Positions 27,885 to 36,731 of a stretch of 44,709 nucleotides of DNA are shown here, one piece after another. Origin of the DNA: Pseudomonadota bacterium (lineage in GTDB: Bacteria > Pseudomonadota > Gammaproteobacteria > Burkholderiales > Burkholderiaceae_C); the NCBI GenBank assembly GCA_030538085.1, contig JAUNUR010000021.1, positions 1-44,709 of the forward strand, in the 5' to 3' direction. Every line of letters starts with the position of its first letter. Positions within the stretch are counted from its first letter, which is position 1. The notes under the pieces were generated by a model. That model was not told the origin of the DNA, searched no databases, and worked only from the letters and a program-made list of their open reading frames with translations. The translations under genes and the position numbers were made by a program.

Positions 27885-28367
27885 TTGACTGGCGTGCCCG
27901 CGGTGATCTTTCCCGTGGGCCGTACCCGCGCGCTGGCCGTGGGGTTGCTGGCATTGTCGGCGGGCGGCCTGTTGATGCTGATGTCCACGTGGTTCTGGCC
28001 GTCAACCGGCGCACACAAGGCGTGGTCGGCCATGGTTCTGGCGGTGTTTTCGGGTGCTGCCACGATGGCCTGCTGGCGTTTCTGGCGCCAGCAGGTGCCG
28101 CGCCATCTGCGCTGGGATGGCGAGCGCTGGTGGCTGCTCGTGGTATCCGGTGGCGAGCAGGAAGGCGCCCTGGTTCAGGTCAGGCTGGATGCGCAGCGCT
28201 GGATGCTGCTGTGGTTTCGCCCGGAAGACGGTGGCCGCGCCATCTGGCTGTGGGCGCAGGCTTCCGTCGACCGGCAACGCTGGCACCTGCTGCGCTGTGC
28301 GCTATATTCGCCGGAGACTTCGGCCAAGCAGGGCTCGGTGCCCAAAGCCGATGCCGAACGCGCCTGA
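27885..28367 (+). CDS. YgfX-like small membrane protein
   Basis: A 160-residue protein with two close membrane helices (ALAVGLLALSAGGLLMLMS near residue 16 and AWSAMVLAVFSGAATMACW near 46), then a cytoplasmic beta-rich part with the family-like pattern HLRWDGERWWLLV and WMLLWFRPED. This resembles YgfX/CptA (PF07254), which in E. coli is encoded with SdhE and was proposed to affect the cytoskeleton. Here there is no SdhE partner; it lies between fabF and rpoE. The start is TTG at 27885, which is uncertain. Family call by pattern only. Confidence 0.6.
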   Translation: MTGVPAVIFPVGRTRALAVGLLALSAGGLLMLMSTWFWPSTGAHKAWSAMVLAVFSGAATMACWRFWRQQVPRHLRWDGERWWLLVVSGGEQEGALVQVRLDAQRWMLLWFRPEDGGRAIWLWAQASVDRQRWHLLRCALYSPETSAKQGSVPKADAERA

Positions 28368-28404
28368 TGCCGGGCGCGTCGCCGTTTTTGAAGCCTGATT
28401 TTGC

Positions 28405-29037
28405 GTGACCGAACCCGCCGCCTCTCCCCCAGCTCCCTCCGATAGCGATGCGCTGCTCGTCGAGCGGGCAACCGCGGGCGACCAGCGGGCGTACGAGTTG
28501 CTGGTCATCAAGTACCAGCGCCGCATTGAGCGGCTGATTGGCCGCATGGTGCGCGATGTCGACCTGGTGCCCGACATCGCTCAGGAAACCTTTATCCGTG
28601 CCTGGCGCGCGCTGCACCAGTTCCGGGGCGATGCCCAGTTCTATACCTGGCTTTATCGCATCGCCGTCAACACGGCCAAGAAGTCGCTGATGGAACTCAA
28701 GCGCGATCCGGTGATGACCGAGGCGGCCTTGTATTCAGCCGACGATGATGATGAAACTTCCCGTCGGGAAAACGAACTAATCTCGGAATCCACGCCTGAG
28801 TCGGAACTGGCCGCACGCGAAATCGCCGCGGCAGTCAACGAGGCGATGGAGGCCCTGCCCGAGGATTTGCGTACCGCCGTCACGTTGCGCGAGATCGAAG
28901 GGCTGAGTTATGAAGAGATTGCGGAAGCGATGAATTGCCCGATCGGCACGGTACGGTCCCGGATTTTCCGGGCGCGTGAGGCGATTTCAGCCAGGGTCAA
29001 GCCCTTGCTGAGCCACCAGACAGGCAAGCGTTGGTAA
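28405..29037 (+). CDS. rpoE: RNA polymerase sigma factor RpoE (sigma-E)
   Basis: A 210-residue ECF sigma factor. Region 2 includes DLVPDIAQETFIRAWRALHQ and region 4 includes the helix-turn-helix LSYEEIAEAMNCPIGTVRSR. It directs transcription of envelope-stress genes and is held at the membrane by RseA, encoded next. GTG at 28405 is the start; it lies 37 bases after the YgfX-like gene. The order rpoE-rseA-rseB-mucD matches the classic sigma-E system. Confidence 0.96.
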   Translation: MTEPAASPPAPSDSDALLVERATAGDQRAYELLVIKYQRRIERLIGRMVRDVDLVPDIAQETFIRAWRALHQFRGDAQFYTWLYRIAVNTAKKSLMELKRDPVMTEAALYSADDDDETSRRENELISESTPESELAAREIAAAVNEAMEALPEDLRTAVTLREIEGLSYEEIAEAMNCPIGTVRSRIFRAREAISARVKPLLSHQTGKRW

Positions 29038-29073
29038 ACGGTGGGTGGGAAGAATCGGTAACGGTGCTCAATC

Positions 29074-29718
29074 ATGAAGACTCAACTTGACAGTCAACTG
29101 GATCGCGAAGCGGTATCGGCCCTGATGGACGGGCGGTTGCAAGGCGGCGATGCGTCGGCGGCGCTGCGGATGATGGCCTCCGAGGAAGCCTGCGAATGCT
29201 GGCGGCTGTATCACCTGGTGGGCGATGTGCTGCGCTCCACCGATCTGGCGGCCTGCGGTCATGACAGCGCTTTCGTGTCTCGCCTGAGTGCGCGCCTGCG
29301 GCAAGAGGCGCAGCCCGTGGCGGTGCCCGCGCCCAGCCCGATCCAGGTGCGCGATGTCGCGCAGCCGGCGGCCAACGATGGCGTGTTCCGCTGGAAGATG
29401 GTGGCTGGCCTAGCTTCTTTCGCCGCCGTGGCGGCCATCGGTTGGGGCGCCATGGGCAGCATTGGCCCGCAGCCTGGTCATGGCGCCCAACTGGCGCAAG
29501 CTGGATCAGCCGCGCCCACACGGATCGTCACGCTCGCGGCTCCGGTGCCGGTGACCATGGCTTCGGGCGCGCTTGAGGCCGACGCGGGCGCCGTCATGCT
29601 GCGCGATGCGCGGCTGGACGAATTGCTGGCCGCGCACCGCCAGACCTCGGGCGCGACGGCGTTGGGCAACGCGGCGGGTTTTCTGCGCAACGCCACGTTT
29701 GAAAGTCCCGGGCGTTGA
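29074..29718 (+). CDS. rseA: Anti-sigma-E factor RseA
   Basis: A 214-residue single-pass membrane protein. The cytoplasmic N-terminal domain (VSALMDGRLQGGDASAALRM; ECWRLYHLVGDVLRS) is the sigma-binding fold. A membrane helix (VAGLASFAAVAAIGWGAM, about residues 109-126) leads to a periplasmic tail of about 85 residues that would bind RseB. It sequesters sigma-E until cut by DegS and RseP. It is directly between rpoE and rseB. No obvious change from the family. Confidence 0.93.
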   Translation: MKTQLDSQLDREAVSALMDGRLQGGDASAALRMMASEEACECWRLYHLVGDVLRSTDLAACGHDSAFVSRLSARLRQEAQPVAVPAPSPIQVRDVAQPAANDGVFRWKMVAGLASFAAVAAIGWGAMGSIGPQPGHGAQLAQAGSAAPTRIVTLAAPVPVTMASGALEADAGAVMLRDARLDELLAAHRQTSGATALGNAAGFLRNATFESPGR

Positions 29719-29732
29719 GCGCGGCTGTGCGG

Positions 29733-30815
29733 ATGAGACAGGCGCCATCCTGTGGCGACGCGAGCGGCCGGCGTCGGCGGTGGGGCCGGCGGCTGCGGCA
29801 GGCAGCCATTGTTTGGTGTGCCGGCGGCTTGCTCACGCTGGCCGGGGCGCAAGGGGGCGTGCCGTTCGGCGATGGTGCATCGGATCGTCCGGTCGGGCCG
29901 CCGCAGCGCAGCGTGGCCGAGTGGCTGGTGCGTTTGCAGCAGGGCGCGCAAGTGCCGTCGTACATGGGCACGTTCGTGGTGTCATCGGCTTCCGGCGCCA
30001 TGTCCAGCTCACGCATCTGGCACGTGTGCGAGGGCGACGTGCAGATGGAGCGCGTGGAAGCCCTGACGGGCGTGCCGCGCTCCACTTTCCGCCGCAATGA
30101 ATCCGTGGTCACCTTCCTGCCCGAGGCGCGCGTGGCGAAGCTCGACCAGCGCGAAGCGGGTGGGGCGTTTCCGAATCTGCTCAGTGTTGGGCGCGATTTT
30201 CCCACGGCGGATTTCTACGCCGCCCGTGAAGTAGGCCATGGCCGCGTTGCCGGCTTCGATGCCGATATCGTGGTGCTGACACCGCGCGATGCCTGGCGCT
30301 TCGGCTACCGTATCTGGAGCGAGATGCGCACCGGCATGGTGGTGAAGATGCAGACGCTGGACAGCCGCGGGCGTGTGCTGGAGCAGGTCGCGTTTTCCGA
30401 GTTGCAGCTGAATGCACCGGTGCAGGCGAACAGGTTGCGCCAGATGATGTCGAGCACCGAGGGGTATCGGGTCGTCAAGTCGGAGCGTGTGCGGACCACG
30501 GCGGAGGCCGAAGGCTGGCGCCTGAAGGCGCCTGTGCCGGGCTTTCAGTCGCAGAACTGCTATCGCCGCCCGCTGTCGAAAGCGGAATCGGCGGTGCAGT
30601 GGATATTCACCGACGGCTTGGCCACGGTGTCGCTGTTCATGGAGCCGTTTGACCGGCAACGCCATGAAGGCGAAGGCGCTTCCACCATCGGTGCCACTCA
30701 TGCCCTGGCCCTGCGCTGGCCTGACCATTCCGGTGAATGGTGGGTAACGGCCGTGGGCGAGGTGCCCGCCGCCACGCTTCGAGCGTTCATCGAGGGGCTG
30801 GAGCGACGGCCCTGA
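29733..30815 (+). CDS. rseB: Sigma-E regulatory protein RseB/MucB
   Basis: A periplasmic protein of about 360 residues with a basic start and hydrophobic signal (RRLRQAAIVWCAGGLLTLAGA), then the LolA-like RseB domain (QQGAQVPSYMGTFVVSSASG) and the smaller C-terminal domain (WVTAVGEVPAATLRAFIEGL). It protects RseA from DegS cleavage and releases it on binding mislocalised lipopolysaccharide. I chose ATG at 29733; a TTG at 29715 overlapping the rseA stop is the alternative. It precedes degP. Confidence 0.92.
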   Translation: MRQAPSCGDASGRRRRWGRRLRQAAIVWCAGGLLTLAGAQGGVPFGDGASDRPVGPPQRSVAEWLVRLQQGAQVPSYMGTFVVSSASGAMSSSRIWHVCEGDVQMERVEALTGVPRSTFRRNESVVTFLPEARVAKLDQREAGGAFPNLLSVGRDFPTADFYAAREVGHGRVAGFDADIVVLTPRDAWRFGYRIWSEMRTGMVVKMQTLDSRGRVLEQVAFSELQLNAPVQANRLRQMMSSTEGYRVVKSERVRTTAEAEGWRLKAPVPGFQSQNCYRRPLSKAESAVQWIFTDGLATVSLFMEPFDRQRHEGEGASTIGATHALALRWPDHSGEWWVTAVGEVPAATLRAFIEGLERRP

Positions 30816-30907
30816 GTTTGCCCGGAGCGAATGACCGCTTTTGCTCAATGCAGTGTGCCCGTGGGCGTTTTTGCGTTGATTCTGACAAGAAAGAGAGTTT
30901 GAACCCT

Positions 30908-32398
30908 ATGCCGACGAAGATGAAAAAACTGGGCCTGTTTGCCGTGGCCGCGCCGTTGTTGACAGCCATGGCGCTGTGCATGCCCGTGGCTTCCATGGCG
31001 CAGGCGCCGGTGCCCGCGGCGCCGTCGGTGCGTGGACTGCCCGACTTCACCGATCTGGTCGATACCGTAGGACCGGCCGTGGTCAACATCCGCACCATGG
31101 AGCGTGTGCGCGCCGGCGGGGGCTCCGGCCAGATGGACGAGGAAATGCAGGAGTTCTTCCGGCGTTTCTTCGGCATTCCCATGCCCAATGTACCGCGCCA
31201 GGGGCCGCGTCCCAACCGGCCGCAGCCGCAACAACCCGATCAGGAAGTGCCGCGAGGCGTGGGCTCGGGCTTCATCATCTCGCCGGATGGCTTCGTGATG
31301 ACCAACGCGCACGTGGTCGATGGCGCGGATGAGGTGGTGGTGACGCTGCCCGACAAGCGCGAGTTCAAGGCCAAGATCATCGGCGCCGACAAGCGCACCG
31401 ACGTGGCCGTGGTGAAGATCGAAGCCACCGGCCTGCCGGCGGTGCGCATTGGCGACATCAACCGCCTGCGCGTGGGCGAATGGGTGATGGCCATCGGATC
31501 ACCTTTCGGGCTGGAGAACACCGTCACCGCCGGCATCGTCAGCGCCAAGCAGCGCGACACTGGTGACTACCTGCCCTTCATCCAGACCGACGTGGCCGTG
31601 AACCCCGGCAACTCGGGCGGCCCGCTGATCAACATGCGCGGCGAGGTGGTGGGCATCAACAGCCAGATTTATTCGCGCTCGGGTGGCTTCATGGGCATTT
31701 CGTTCGCCATTCCCATCGACGAGGCCATGCGCGTGAGCGAACAGTTGCGTGCCACTGGCCGGGTGACGCGCGGGCGCATCGGCGTGCAGATCGCCGAGGT
31801 GACGCGCGAGGTGGCCGAGTCCATCGGCCTGGGCAAGCCGCAGGGTGCGCTGGTGCGCAATGTAGAAGCAGGCTCGCCGGCCGAGAAGGCGGGCGTCGAG
31901 GCGGGCGACATCATCACGCGCTTCGAGGGCCGTGCCATCGAGAAGGCGTCCGATCTGCCGCGCCTGGTGGGCAATACCAAGCCCGGCACGCGCAGCGGCA
32001 TCACGGTGTTCCGTCGTGGGCAGAACCGTGACTTGAACATCACCATTGCCGAGCTGGAACCCGAGCAGACGGCGCGTCGCCCCGCCACGCGCGGCAGTGA
32101 AGCGCCCAAGGCGGCTGGTGCGGGCCAGGCCCTGGGTCTGACGGTGGTTGAATTGACCGAGGCGCAAAAGCGCGAGCTCAAGGTCAAGCGCGGCGTGCGT
32201 GTGGAAGCTGCGGCCGATGCGGGTGCCCGTGCCGGGTTGAGAGAAGGCGATGTCATCCTGTCGGTGGGCAATGCCGAAATCCAAAATGTGCGCGAGTTCG
32301 AGGCTGCCGTGGCCAAGGCAGACCGGGGCAAGCCGGTGAACATGCTGATTCAGCGGGGTGATCTGGTGCAGTTCGTGTTGGTGCGTCCCACGCGCTGA
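30908..32398 (+). CDS. degP: Periplasmic serine endoprotease DegP/MucD
   Basis: A 496-residue HtrA-family protease and chaperone. It has a signal peptide (LGLFAVAAPLLTAMALCMPV, cut near MAQA), the triad H135 (TNAHVVDG), D165 (KRTDVAVV) and S236 (NPGNSGGP), and two PDZ domains (near 285-375 and 410-490). It degrades misfolded envelope proteins. Its place after rpoE-rseA-rseB identifies it as the MucD type. ATG at 30908 gives the signal peptide; a longer upstream frame is not needed. A strong terminator follows. Confidence 0.95.
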   Translation: MPTKMKKLGLFAVAAPLLTAMALCMPVASMAQAPVPAAPSVRGLPDFTDLVDTVGPAVVNIRTMERVRAGGGSGQMDEEMQEFFRRFFGIPMPNVPRQGPRPNRPQPQQPDQEVPRGVGSGFIISPDGFVMTNAHVVDGADEVVVTLPDKREFKAKIIGADKRTDVAVVKIEATGLPAVRIGDINRLRVGEWVMAIGSPFGLENTVTAGIVSAKQRDTGDYLPFIQTDVAVNPGNSGGPLINMRGEVVGINSQIYSRSGGFMGISFAIPIDEAMRVSEQLRATGRVTRGRIGVQIAEVTREVAESIGLGKPQGALVRNVEAGSPAEKAGVEAGDIITRFEGRAIEKASDLPRLVGNTKPGTRSGITVFRRGQNRDLNITIAELEPEQTARRPATRGSEAPKAAGAGQALGLTVVELTEAQKRELKVKRGVRVEAAADAGARAGLREGDVILSVGNAEIQNVREFEAAVAKADRGKPVNMLIQRGDLVQFVLVRPTR

Positions 32399-32407
32399 AC
32401 CTGCTTG

Positions 32408-32433
32408 CAGGCCGGGAGATCGGCCTGGTTTTT
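32408..32433 (+). terminator. Intrinsic terminator after degP
   Basis: Perfect 7-bp stem CAGGCCG (32408-32414) / CGGCCTG (32421-32427) followed by GTTTTT, ten bases after the degP stop. It would end the sigma-E operon transcript. Confidence 0.8.
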
Positions 32434-32645
32434 CGGCTTTTTGACAACAGACGAGTCCGCCGACGGGGCCGTGGGCGGGCGTGCACCGTCGATGGTCCAC
32501 ATAAGCATTTGGATAGAATTTCACCAATCAACCAGTGATTTTGTGCATATGGAAGCCTGAAATTCACCACGATGTGGTGTAACGGCGTGTGATTCGTGGA
32601 AATCCACAGCGCCTTTCAAGTTGCCCATAACCGGCACCATCGAAT

Positions 32646-32665
32646 TGTTGATAAGCTGTTGATAA
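32646..32665. repeat. Tandem TGTTGATAA direct repeats (DnaA-box-like)
   Basis: TGTTGATAA occurs at 32646-32654 and 32657-32665, an 11-base period. On the minus strand each reads TTATCAACA, one base from the DnaA box TTATCCACA. No dnaA, dnaN or other origin genes are near, so an origin is unlikely; a regulatory site for DnaA or another protein is possible. Confidence 0.4.
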
Positions 32666-32734
32666 CATTGCGTTGCAATACCGCAACGGCAACAAGATAA
32701 CTTCCGTGGGTCTGAGTCGGAGGCGTTTTTTGCC

Positions 32735-32740
32735 TACAAT
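32735..32740 (+). promoter_or_regulatory. Putative -10 box before the sRNA candidate / lepA
   Basis: TACAAT fits a sigma-70 -10 box; a -35 at 17 bases would be CTGAGT, which is weak. Transcription would start near 32747, directly before the hairpin-rich segment. Confidence 0.4.
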
Positions 32741-32746
32741 GAAGTC

Positions 32747-32813
32747 CCAACTATCGCAGTTGCCAAAGATTGTTGGTTGAGGGCGCGTCACATCATGGGC
32801 GCGCCCTTTTTTT
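32747..32813 (+). ncRNA. Candidate small RNA or lepA leader attenuator
   Basis: About 67 bases after a -10-like box. Hairpin 1 is CAACT (32748-32752) / AGTTG (32758-32762); hairpin 2 is CCAA (32763-32766) / TTGG (32773-32776), and CCAAC/GTTGG offers an alternative fold across both. The end is an intrinsic terminator, GGGCGCG (32781-32787) / CGCGCCC (32800-32806) plus seven T. No protein frame or known RNA family is recognised. It is either an independent small RNA or an attenuator in the lepA leader. Confidence 0.45.
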
Positions 32814-32857
32814 CATGTGTGCCCTTTGGTAATTCAAATACTTGCCTGCTTTCATTG

Positions 32858-34666
32858 ATGGACCACATCAGAAATTTTTCAATCATCGCGCACATCGATC
32901 ATGGCAAGTCCACGCTCGCTGATCGGCTGATTTCACGCTGTGGCGGCCTCGCTGACCGCGAGATGAGCGAGCAGGTGCTCGACTCCATGGACATCGAGAA
33001 AGAGCGGGGGATAACCATCAAGGCGCAGACCGCCGCGCTGCAATACAAGGCGCGTGATGGTCAGGTCTACAACCTCAATCTGATCGACACACCGGGGCAT
33101 GTGGACTTCTCGTACGAAGTCTCGCGTTCGCTCTCCGCGTGCGAAGGTGCGTTGCTGGTCGTCGATGCCTCGCAGGGTGTCGAGGCGCAGACGGTAGCCA
33201 ACTGTTACACCGCGCTCGACCTGAATGTTGAAGTGCTGCCGGTGCTCAACAAGATGGATCTGCCGCAGGCCGACCCTGAGAACGCCAAGGCCGAGATTGA
33301 GGACGTGATTGGCATCGATGCCAGCGAGGCCATCGCCATCTCCGCCAAGACGGGCATGGGCATCGACGATGTGCTGGAGCAGATCGTCGCCAAGGTGCCG
33401 GCGCCACGCGGCAAGGTGGATGCGCCGCTGCGCGCCATGATCATCGACAGCTGGTTCGACGCCTACGTGGGCGTGGTGATGCTGGTGCGCGTGGTCGATG
33501 GCCGCCTGCTGAAAGGCGAGCGCTTCAAGATGATGGCCACGGGCTCCGCCTACGAGGCCAACAACGTGGGCGTATTCACGCCCGCGCAACTGCCCCGCGA
33601 TGCGCTGGAGGCGGGCGAGGTGGGCTACATCATCGCGGGCATCAAGGAGCTGAAGGCCGCCAAGGTGGGCGACACCATCACGCTGGAGAAGAAGCTGCCC
33701 AACAACCTGGGGCCGGCCGAGAAAGCGCTGCCCGGCTTCAAGGAAATCCAACCGCAGGTGTTCGCCGGCCTGTACCCGACCGAGGCCAACCAGTACGACG
33801 CGCTGCGCGATTCGCTGGAAAAACTCCAGCTCAACGACGCCAGCCTGCACTTCGAGCCCGAGGTGTCGCAGGCACTGGGCTTTGGCTTCCGCTGCGGTTT
33901 CCTGGGTCTGCTGCACATGGAGATCGTGCAGGAGCGGCTGGAGCGCGAGTTCGACATGGATCTGATCACCACCGCCCCCAGCGTGGTGTACGAGGTGGAG
34001 AAGGCCGACGGCGAGGTGATCCAGGTCGAGAACCCGTCCAAGATGCCCGATCAGGGCAAGATCCACGAGGTGCGCGAACCCATCGTCACCGTGCACCTGT
34101 ACATGCCGCAGGACTATGTCGGCCCGGTGATGACGCTGGCCAACCAGAAGCGCGGCGTGCAACTCAACATGTCCTACCATGGTCGCCAGGTGATGCTCAC
34201 GTATGACCTGCCGCTGGGCGAGATCGTGCTCGACTTCTTCGACAAGCTCAAATCCGTCAGCCGTGGCTATGCGTCGATGGACTATGAGTTCAAGGAGTAC
34301 CGCCCGTCCGACGTGGTGAAGGTGGACATCCTGCTCAACGGCGAGAAGGTCGATGCGCTGTCGATCATCGTGCACCGCAGCCAGGCGCAGTACCGTGGCC
34401 GGGCGGTGGCGGCCAAGATGCGCGAGATCATCAGCCGCCAGCAATTCGACGTGGCCATCCAGGCGGCCATCGGCGCCAACATCATCGCGCGCGAGAACAT
34501 CAAGGCGCTGCGCAAGAACGTGCTGGCAAAATGCTATGGGGGTGACATCACCCGCAAGCGCAAACTATTGGAAAAACAGAAAGCGGGCAAGAAGCGGATG
34601 AAGCAGATTGGTTCGGTCGAGGTGCCGCAGGAGGCTTTTCTGGCGATCCTGCAGGTGGAGGAATGA
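32858..34666 (+). CDS. lepA: Elongation factor 4 (LepA)
   Basis: A 602-residue translational GTPase. It has the P-loop [30 protein letters not shown] (G3) and [12 protein letters not shown] (G4), then EF-G-like domains II, III and V and the LepA-specific C-terminal domain ([19 protein letters not shown]). LepA acts on the ribosome in initiation or back-translocation. ATG at 32858 gives the family start [16 protein letters not shown]; the open frame runs further upstream through the terminator, which is not coding. Its stop overlaps lepB (ATGA), as in E. coli. Confidence 0.97.
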   Translation: MDHIRNFSIIAHIDHGKSTLADRLISRCGGLADREMSEQVLDSMDIEKERGITIKAQTAALQYKARDGQVYNLNLIDTPGHVDFSYEVSRSLSACEGALLVVDASQGVEAQTVANCYTALDLNVEVLPVLNKMDLPQADPENAKAEIEDVIGIDASEAIAISAKTGMGIDDVLEQIVAKVPAPRGKVDAPLRAMIIDSWFDAYVGVVMLVRVVDGRLLKGERFKMMATGSAYEANNVGVFTPAQLPRDALEAGEVGYIIAGIKELKAAKVGDTITLEKKLPNNLGPAEKALPGFKEIQPQVFAGLYPTEANQYDALRDSLEKLQLNDASLHFEPEVSQALGFGFRCGFLGLLHMEIVQERLEREFDMDLITTAPSVVYEVEKADGEVIQVENPSKMPDQGKIHEVREPIVTVHLYMPQDYVGPVMTLANQKRGVQLNMSYHGRQVMLTYDLPLGEIVLDFFDKLKSVSRGYASMDYEFKEYRPSDVVKVDILLNGEKVDALSIIVHRSQAQYRGRAVAAKMREIISRQQFDVAIQAAIGANIIARENIKALRKNVLAKCYGGDITRKRKLLEKQKAGKKRMKQIGSVEVPQEAFLAILQVEE

Positions 34667-35634
34667 TGCCGATCTTGACGGCTTTTGTGTTGGCGGGTTT
34701 CGTGGGGTACGGAGCAGCCTGGTATTTCGGCTTTATCCAGGGCAACTTCGCGTTGCTGCTGTTCGTCGCCACGGTGGTGACGGGGCTTTACTGGCTGGCT
34801 GAACGCCTTGTTTTTTTGCCACGGCGCCGCGCCGCCGCGGATGCCTTGCAGCAGCAGACCCATCAGCGCCGGGCCGAGCTGGCCGCGCAGGGGATCACGC
34901 AGGTTGATCAGGGCGATCTGGCCGCAGCGCGCGAGCGCGTGCTGGCGCAGCCCTGGTGGCTGGATTACACGGCGGGATTGTTCAACGTGATCCTGATCGT
35001 GTTCCTGCTGCGTTCCTTCGTGTTCGAGCCGTTCAAGATTCCCTCGGGCTCCATGATTCCGACGTTGCTGGTGGGCGACCTGATTCTGGTGAACAAGTTC
35101 ACCTACGGCCTCAAGCTGCCGGTGATCCACACGCGCCTGACCCAGGGCAAGCCGGTGCAGCGCGGCGACGTGGTGGTGTTTCGCTACCCGCCGCAGCCCA
35201 GCGTGGACTACATCAAGCGCGTGGTTGGCGCACCGGGCGATGAGGTGGCGTACCTGAACAAGCAGCTCACGGTGAACGGGCAACCGGTGCCGCACACGGC
35301 GGTCACCGATTTCCTCAACGAATCCACCATGGAGTACTACAAGCAGTTCGACGAGCAACTGGGCCAGAAAAACCACCGCATCATCATTGATGAACGCGAC
35401 TCGGCGTTCATCAGCGGCGTTTTTGATTTTCCGTACAAGGAGAACTGCCGTTACAGCATCGAGGGAGTGGTCTGCACGGTGCCGCAGGGACATTACTTCA
35501 TGATGGGCGACAATCGCGACGATTCGCTGGATTCCCGTTTCTGGGGGTTCGTGCCGGACGGCAACATCGTGGGCAAGGCCTTCCTCGTGTGGATGAATTT
35601 CGGCGATCTCAAGCGTATTGGCTCTTTCAACTGA
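34663..35634 (+). CDS. lepB: Signal peptidase I
   Basis: A 323-residue inner-membrane peptidase that removes signal peptides. Membrane helices lie near residues 2-20, 25-45 and 105-122. The catalytic dyad is S130 ([16 protein letters not shown]) and K185 ([14 protein letters not shown]). The late motif [19 protein letters not shown] is present. It overlaps lepA by 4 bases and has GGTGGAGG as ribosome site. The next gene encodes a DUF4845 protein. Confidence 0.97.
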   Translation: MMPILTAFVLAGFVGYGAAWYFGFIQGNFALLLFVATVVTGLYWLAERLVFLPRRRAAADALQQQTHQRRAELAAQGITQVDQGDLAAARERVLAQPWWLDYTAGLFNVILIVFLLRSFVFEPFKIPSGSMIPTLLVGDLILVNKFTYGLKLPVIHTRLTQGKPVQRGDVVVFRYPPQPSVDYIKRVVGAPGDEVAYLNKQLTVNGQPVPHTAVTDFLNESTMEYYKQFDEQLGQKNHRIIIDERDSAFISGVFDFPYKENCRYSIEGVVCTVPQGHYFMMGDNRDDSLDSRFWGFVPDGNIVGKAFLVWMNFGDLKRIGSFN

Positions 35635-35641
35635 TCTTTCC

Positions 35642-36016
35642 ATGAAACCTATGCAATCCACTCGTTCGTCCCAGCGGGGCCTCTCGCTGATCAGCTTGCT
35701 GTTTTTTGGTGTTCTGTTGGCGCTGGTGGTGGTGGTCGGCGCGCGCGTGCTGCCCACCGCCACTGAATTCATGGCGATCCAGAAAGCCGTCAAGAAGGCC
35801 GCCGCCGATGGCGATACCGTGCCTGCGGTGCGTGCGGCGTTTGATCGCGCGGCGTCGGTCGACTACATCACCTCCATCTCCGGCAAGGATCTGGACGTCA
35901 CCAAGATGGGTGACAAGGTGGTGGTCGACTTTGCCTACGACAAGGAAATTCCCCTGGTCGGCCCGGCGTATCTGCTGCTCAAGTACCGCGGCTCCTCGGC
36001 GAGTGGCTACAACTGA
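35642..36016 (+). CDS. DUF4845 domain protein with prepilin-like N-terminus
   Basis: A 124-residue protein with a basic start, then RGLSLISLLFFGVLLALVVV (about residues 12-31) as a membrane helix, and a small periplasmic domain (DYITSISGKDLDVTKMGDK). The GLSLISLL stretch after an arginine resembles a class III signal of prepilins, with the glycine as possible cleavage point, though the usual glutamate at +5 is replaced. DUF4845 proteins occur between lepB and rnc in beta- and gammaproteobacteria; function unknown. Starts 7 bases after lepB. Confidence 0.9.
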   Translation: MKPMQSTRSSQRGLSLISLLFFGVLLALVVVVGARVLPTATEFMAIQKAVKKAAADGDTVPAVRAAFDRAASVDYITSISGKDLDVTKMGDKVVVDFAYDKEIPLVGPAYLLLKYRGSSASGYN

Positions 36017-36041
36017 GCATCGTTCGCCCTCGGGGCGCGCC

Positions 36042-36731
36042 ATGAGCGCGTCCGTCAGCTTGCAAGCCTTGCAGTCGCGCCTGCAGTACCGGTTCGTGAC
36101 ACCGGCGCTGCTGGAGCGGGCGCTGACGCACCGCAGCTATTGCGCCGATCACAACGAGCGCCTGGAATTCCTGGGTGATTCGGTGCTGGGCCTGGCCGTG
36201 GCGCACATGCTGTATGAAGCGCTGGGCAGCGGGGCCGAGGGTGACTTGTCTCGCCTGCGCGCCCACCTGGTGCGGCAGGACAGTCTGCACCGCCTGGCGC
36301 TGGAGCTGGAGCTGTCGCCGCTGCTGCGCCTGGGCGAAGGGGAAATGCGCTCGGGCGGCCAGCGCCGTCCGTCCATCCTGGCCGATGCGCTGGAGGCCAT
36401 CATTGGCGCGGTGTTCCTGGATGGCGGCCCAGCCGCGGCCGATGCGCTGGTGCGCCGATTGTTCGAGCGGGTGGAAATTTCGCCCGCCATGTCGGCCGCC
36501 GCCAAGGACGCCAAGACCGCCTTGCAGGAATGGTTGCAGGGGCGCAAGATGGCGTTGCCGCAGTATGAGGTGAAGCAGATCCTGGGAGAGGCCCACCGCC
36601 AGACCTTCGAGGTGGCGTGCCGGGTGTCGCAGCTCGATCTGGAGGCGCTGGGCCAAGGCGCTTCGCGCCGCGCGGCGGAACAGGCGGCGGCCACCGCCAT
36701 GCTGCAGACACTGGAATCGAACGCTACATGA
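36042..36731 (+). CDS. rnc: Ribonuclease III
   Basis: A 229-residue double-strand-specific RNase. The catalytic domain has the signature [20 protein letters not shown] and the second acidic cluster in [17 protein letters not shown]; the C-terminal dsRNA-binding domain spans about 155-225 ([20 protein letters not shown]). It processes rRNA precursors and regulates mRNAs. ATG at 36042 lies 25 bases after the DUF4845 stop. Its stop overlaps the era start (ATGA), so the two are translationally coupled. Confidence 0.97.
   Translation: MSASVSLQALQSRLQYRFVTPALLERALTHRSYCADHNERLEFLGDSVLGLAVAHMLYEALGSGAEGDLSRLRAHLVRQDSLHRLALELELSPLLRLGEGEMRSGGQRRPSILADALEAIIGAVFLDGGPAAADALVRRLFERVEISPAMSAAAKDAKTALQEWLQGRKMALPQYEVKQILGEAHRQTFEVACRVSQLDLEALGQGASRRAAEQAAATAMLQTLESNAT

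Larger units (their letters stand above)
32434..32857. other. Long intergenic region between degP and lepA
   Basis: With the degP terminator this gap is 459 bases and holds no credible protein gene. It is clearly less GC-rich than the surroundings. It contains palindromes CACCAC-GAT-GTGGTG (32567-32581) and CGTTGC (32671-32676) / GCAACG (32683-32688), tandem TGTTGATAA repeats, a -10-like TACAAT and a hairpin-rich segment ending in a terminator (see separate entries). lepA starts 45 bases after the last T-run. Confidence 0.6.

Noticed and set aside
32646-32665. Replication origin
   Set aside because: Only two imperfect DnaA-like boxes, and none of the usual origin genes are in the window.
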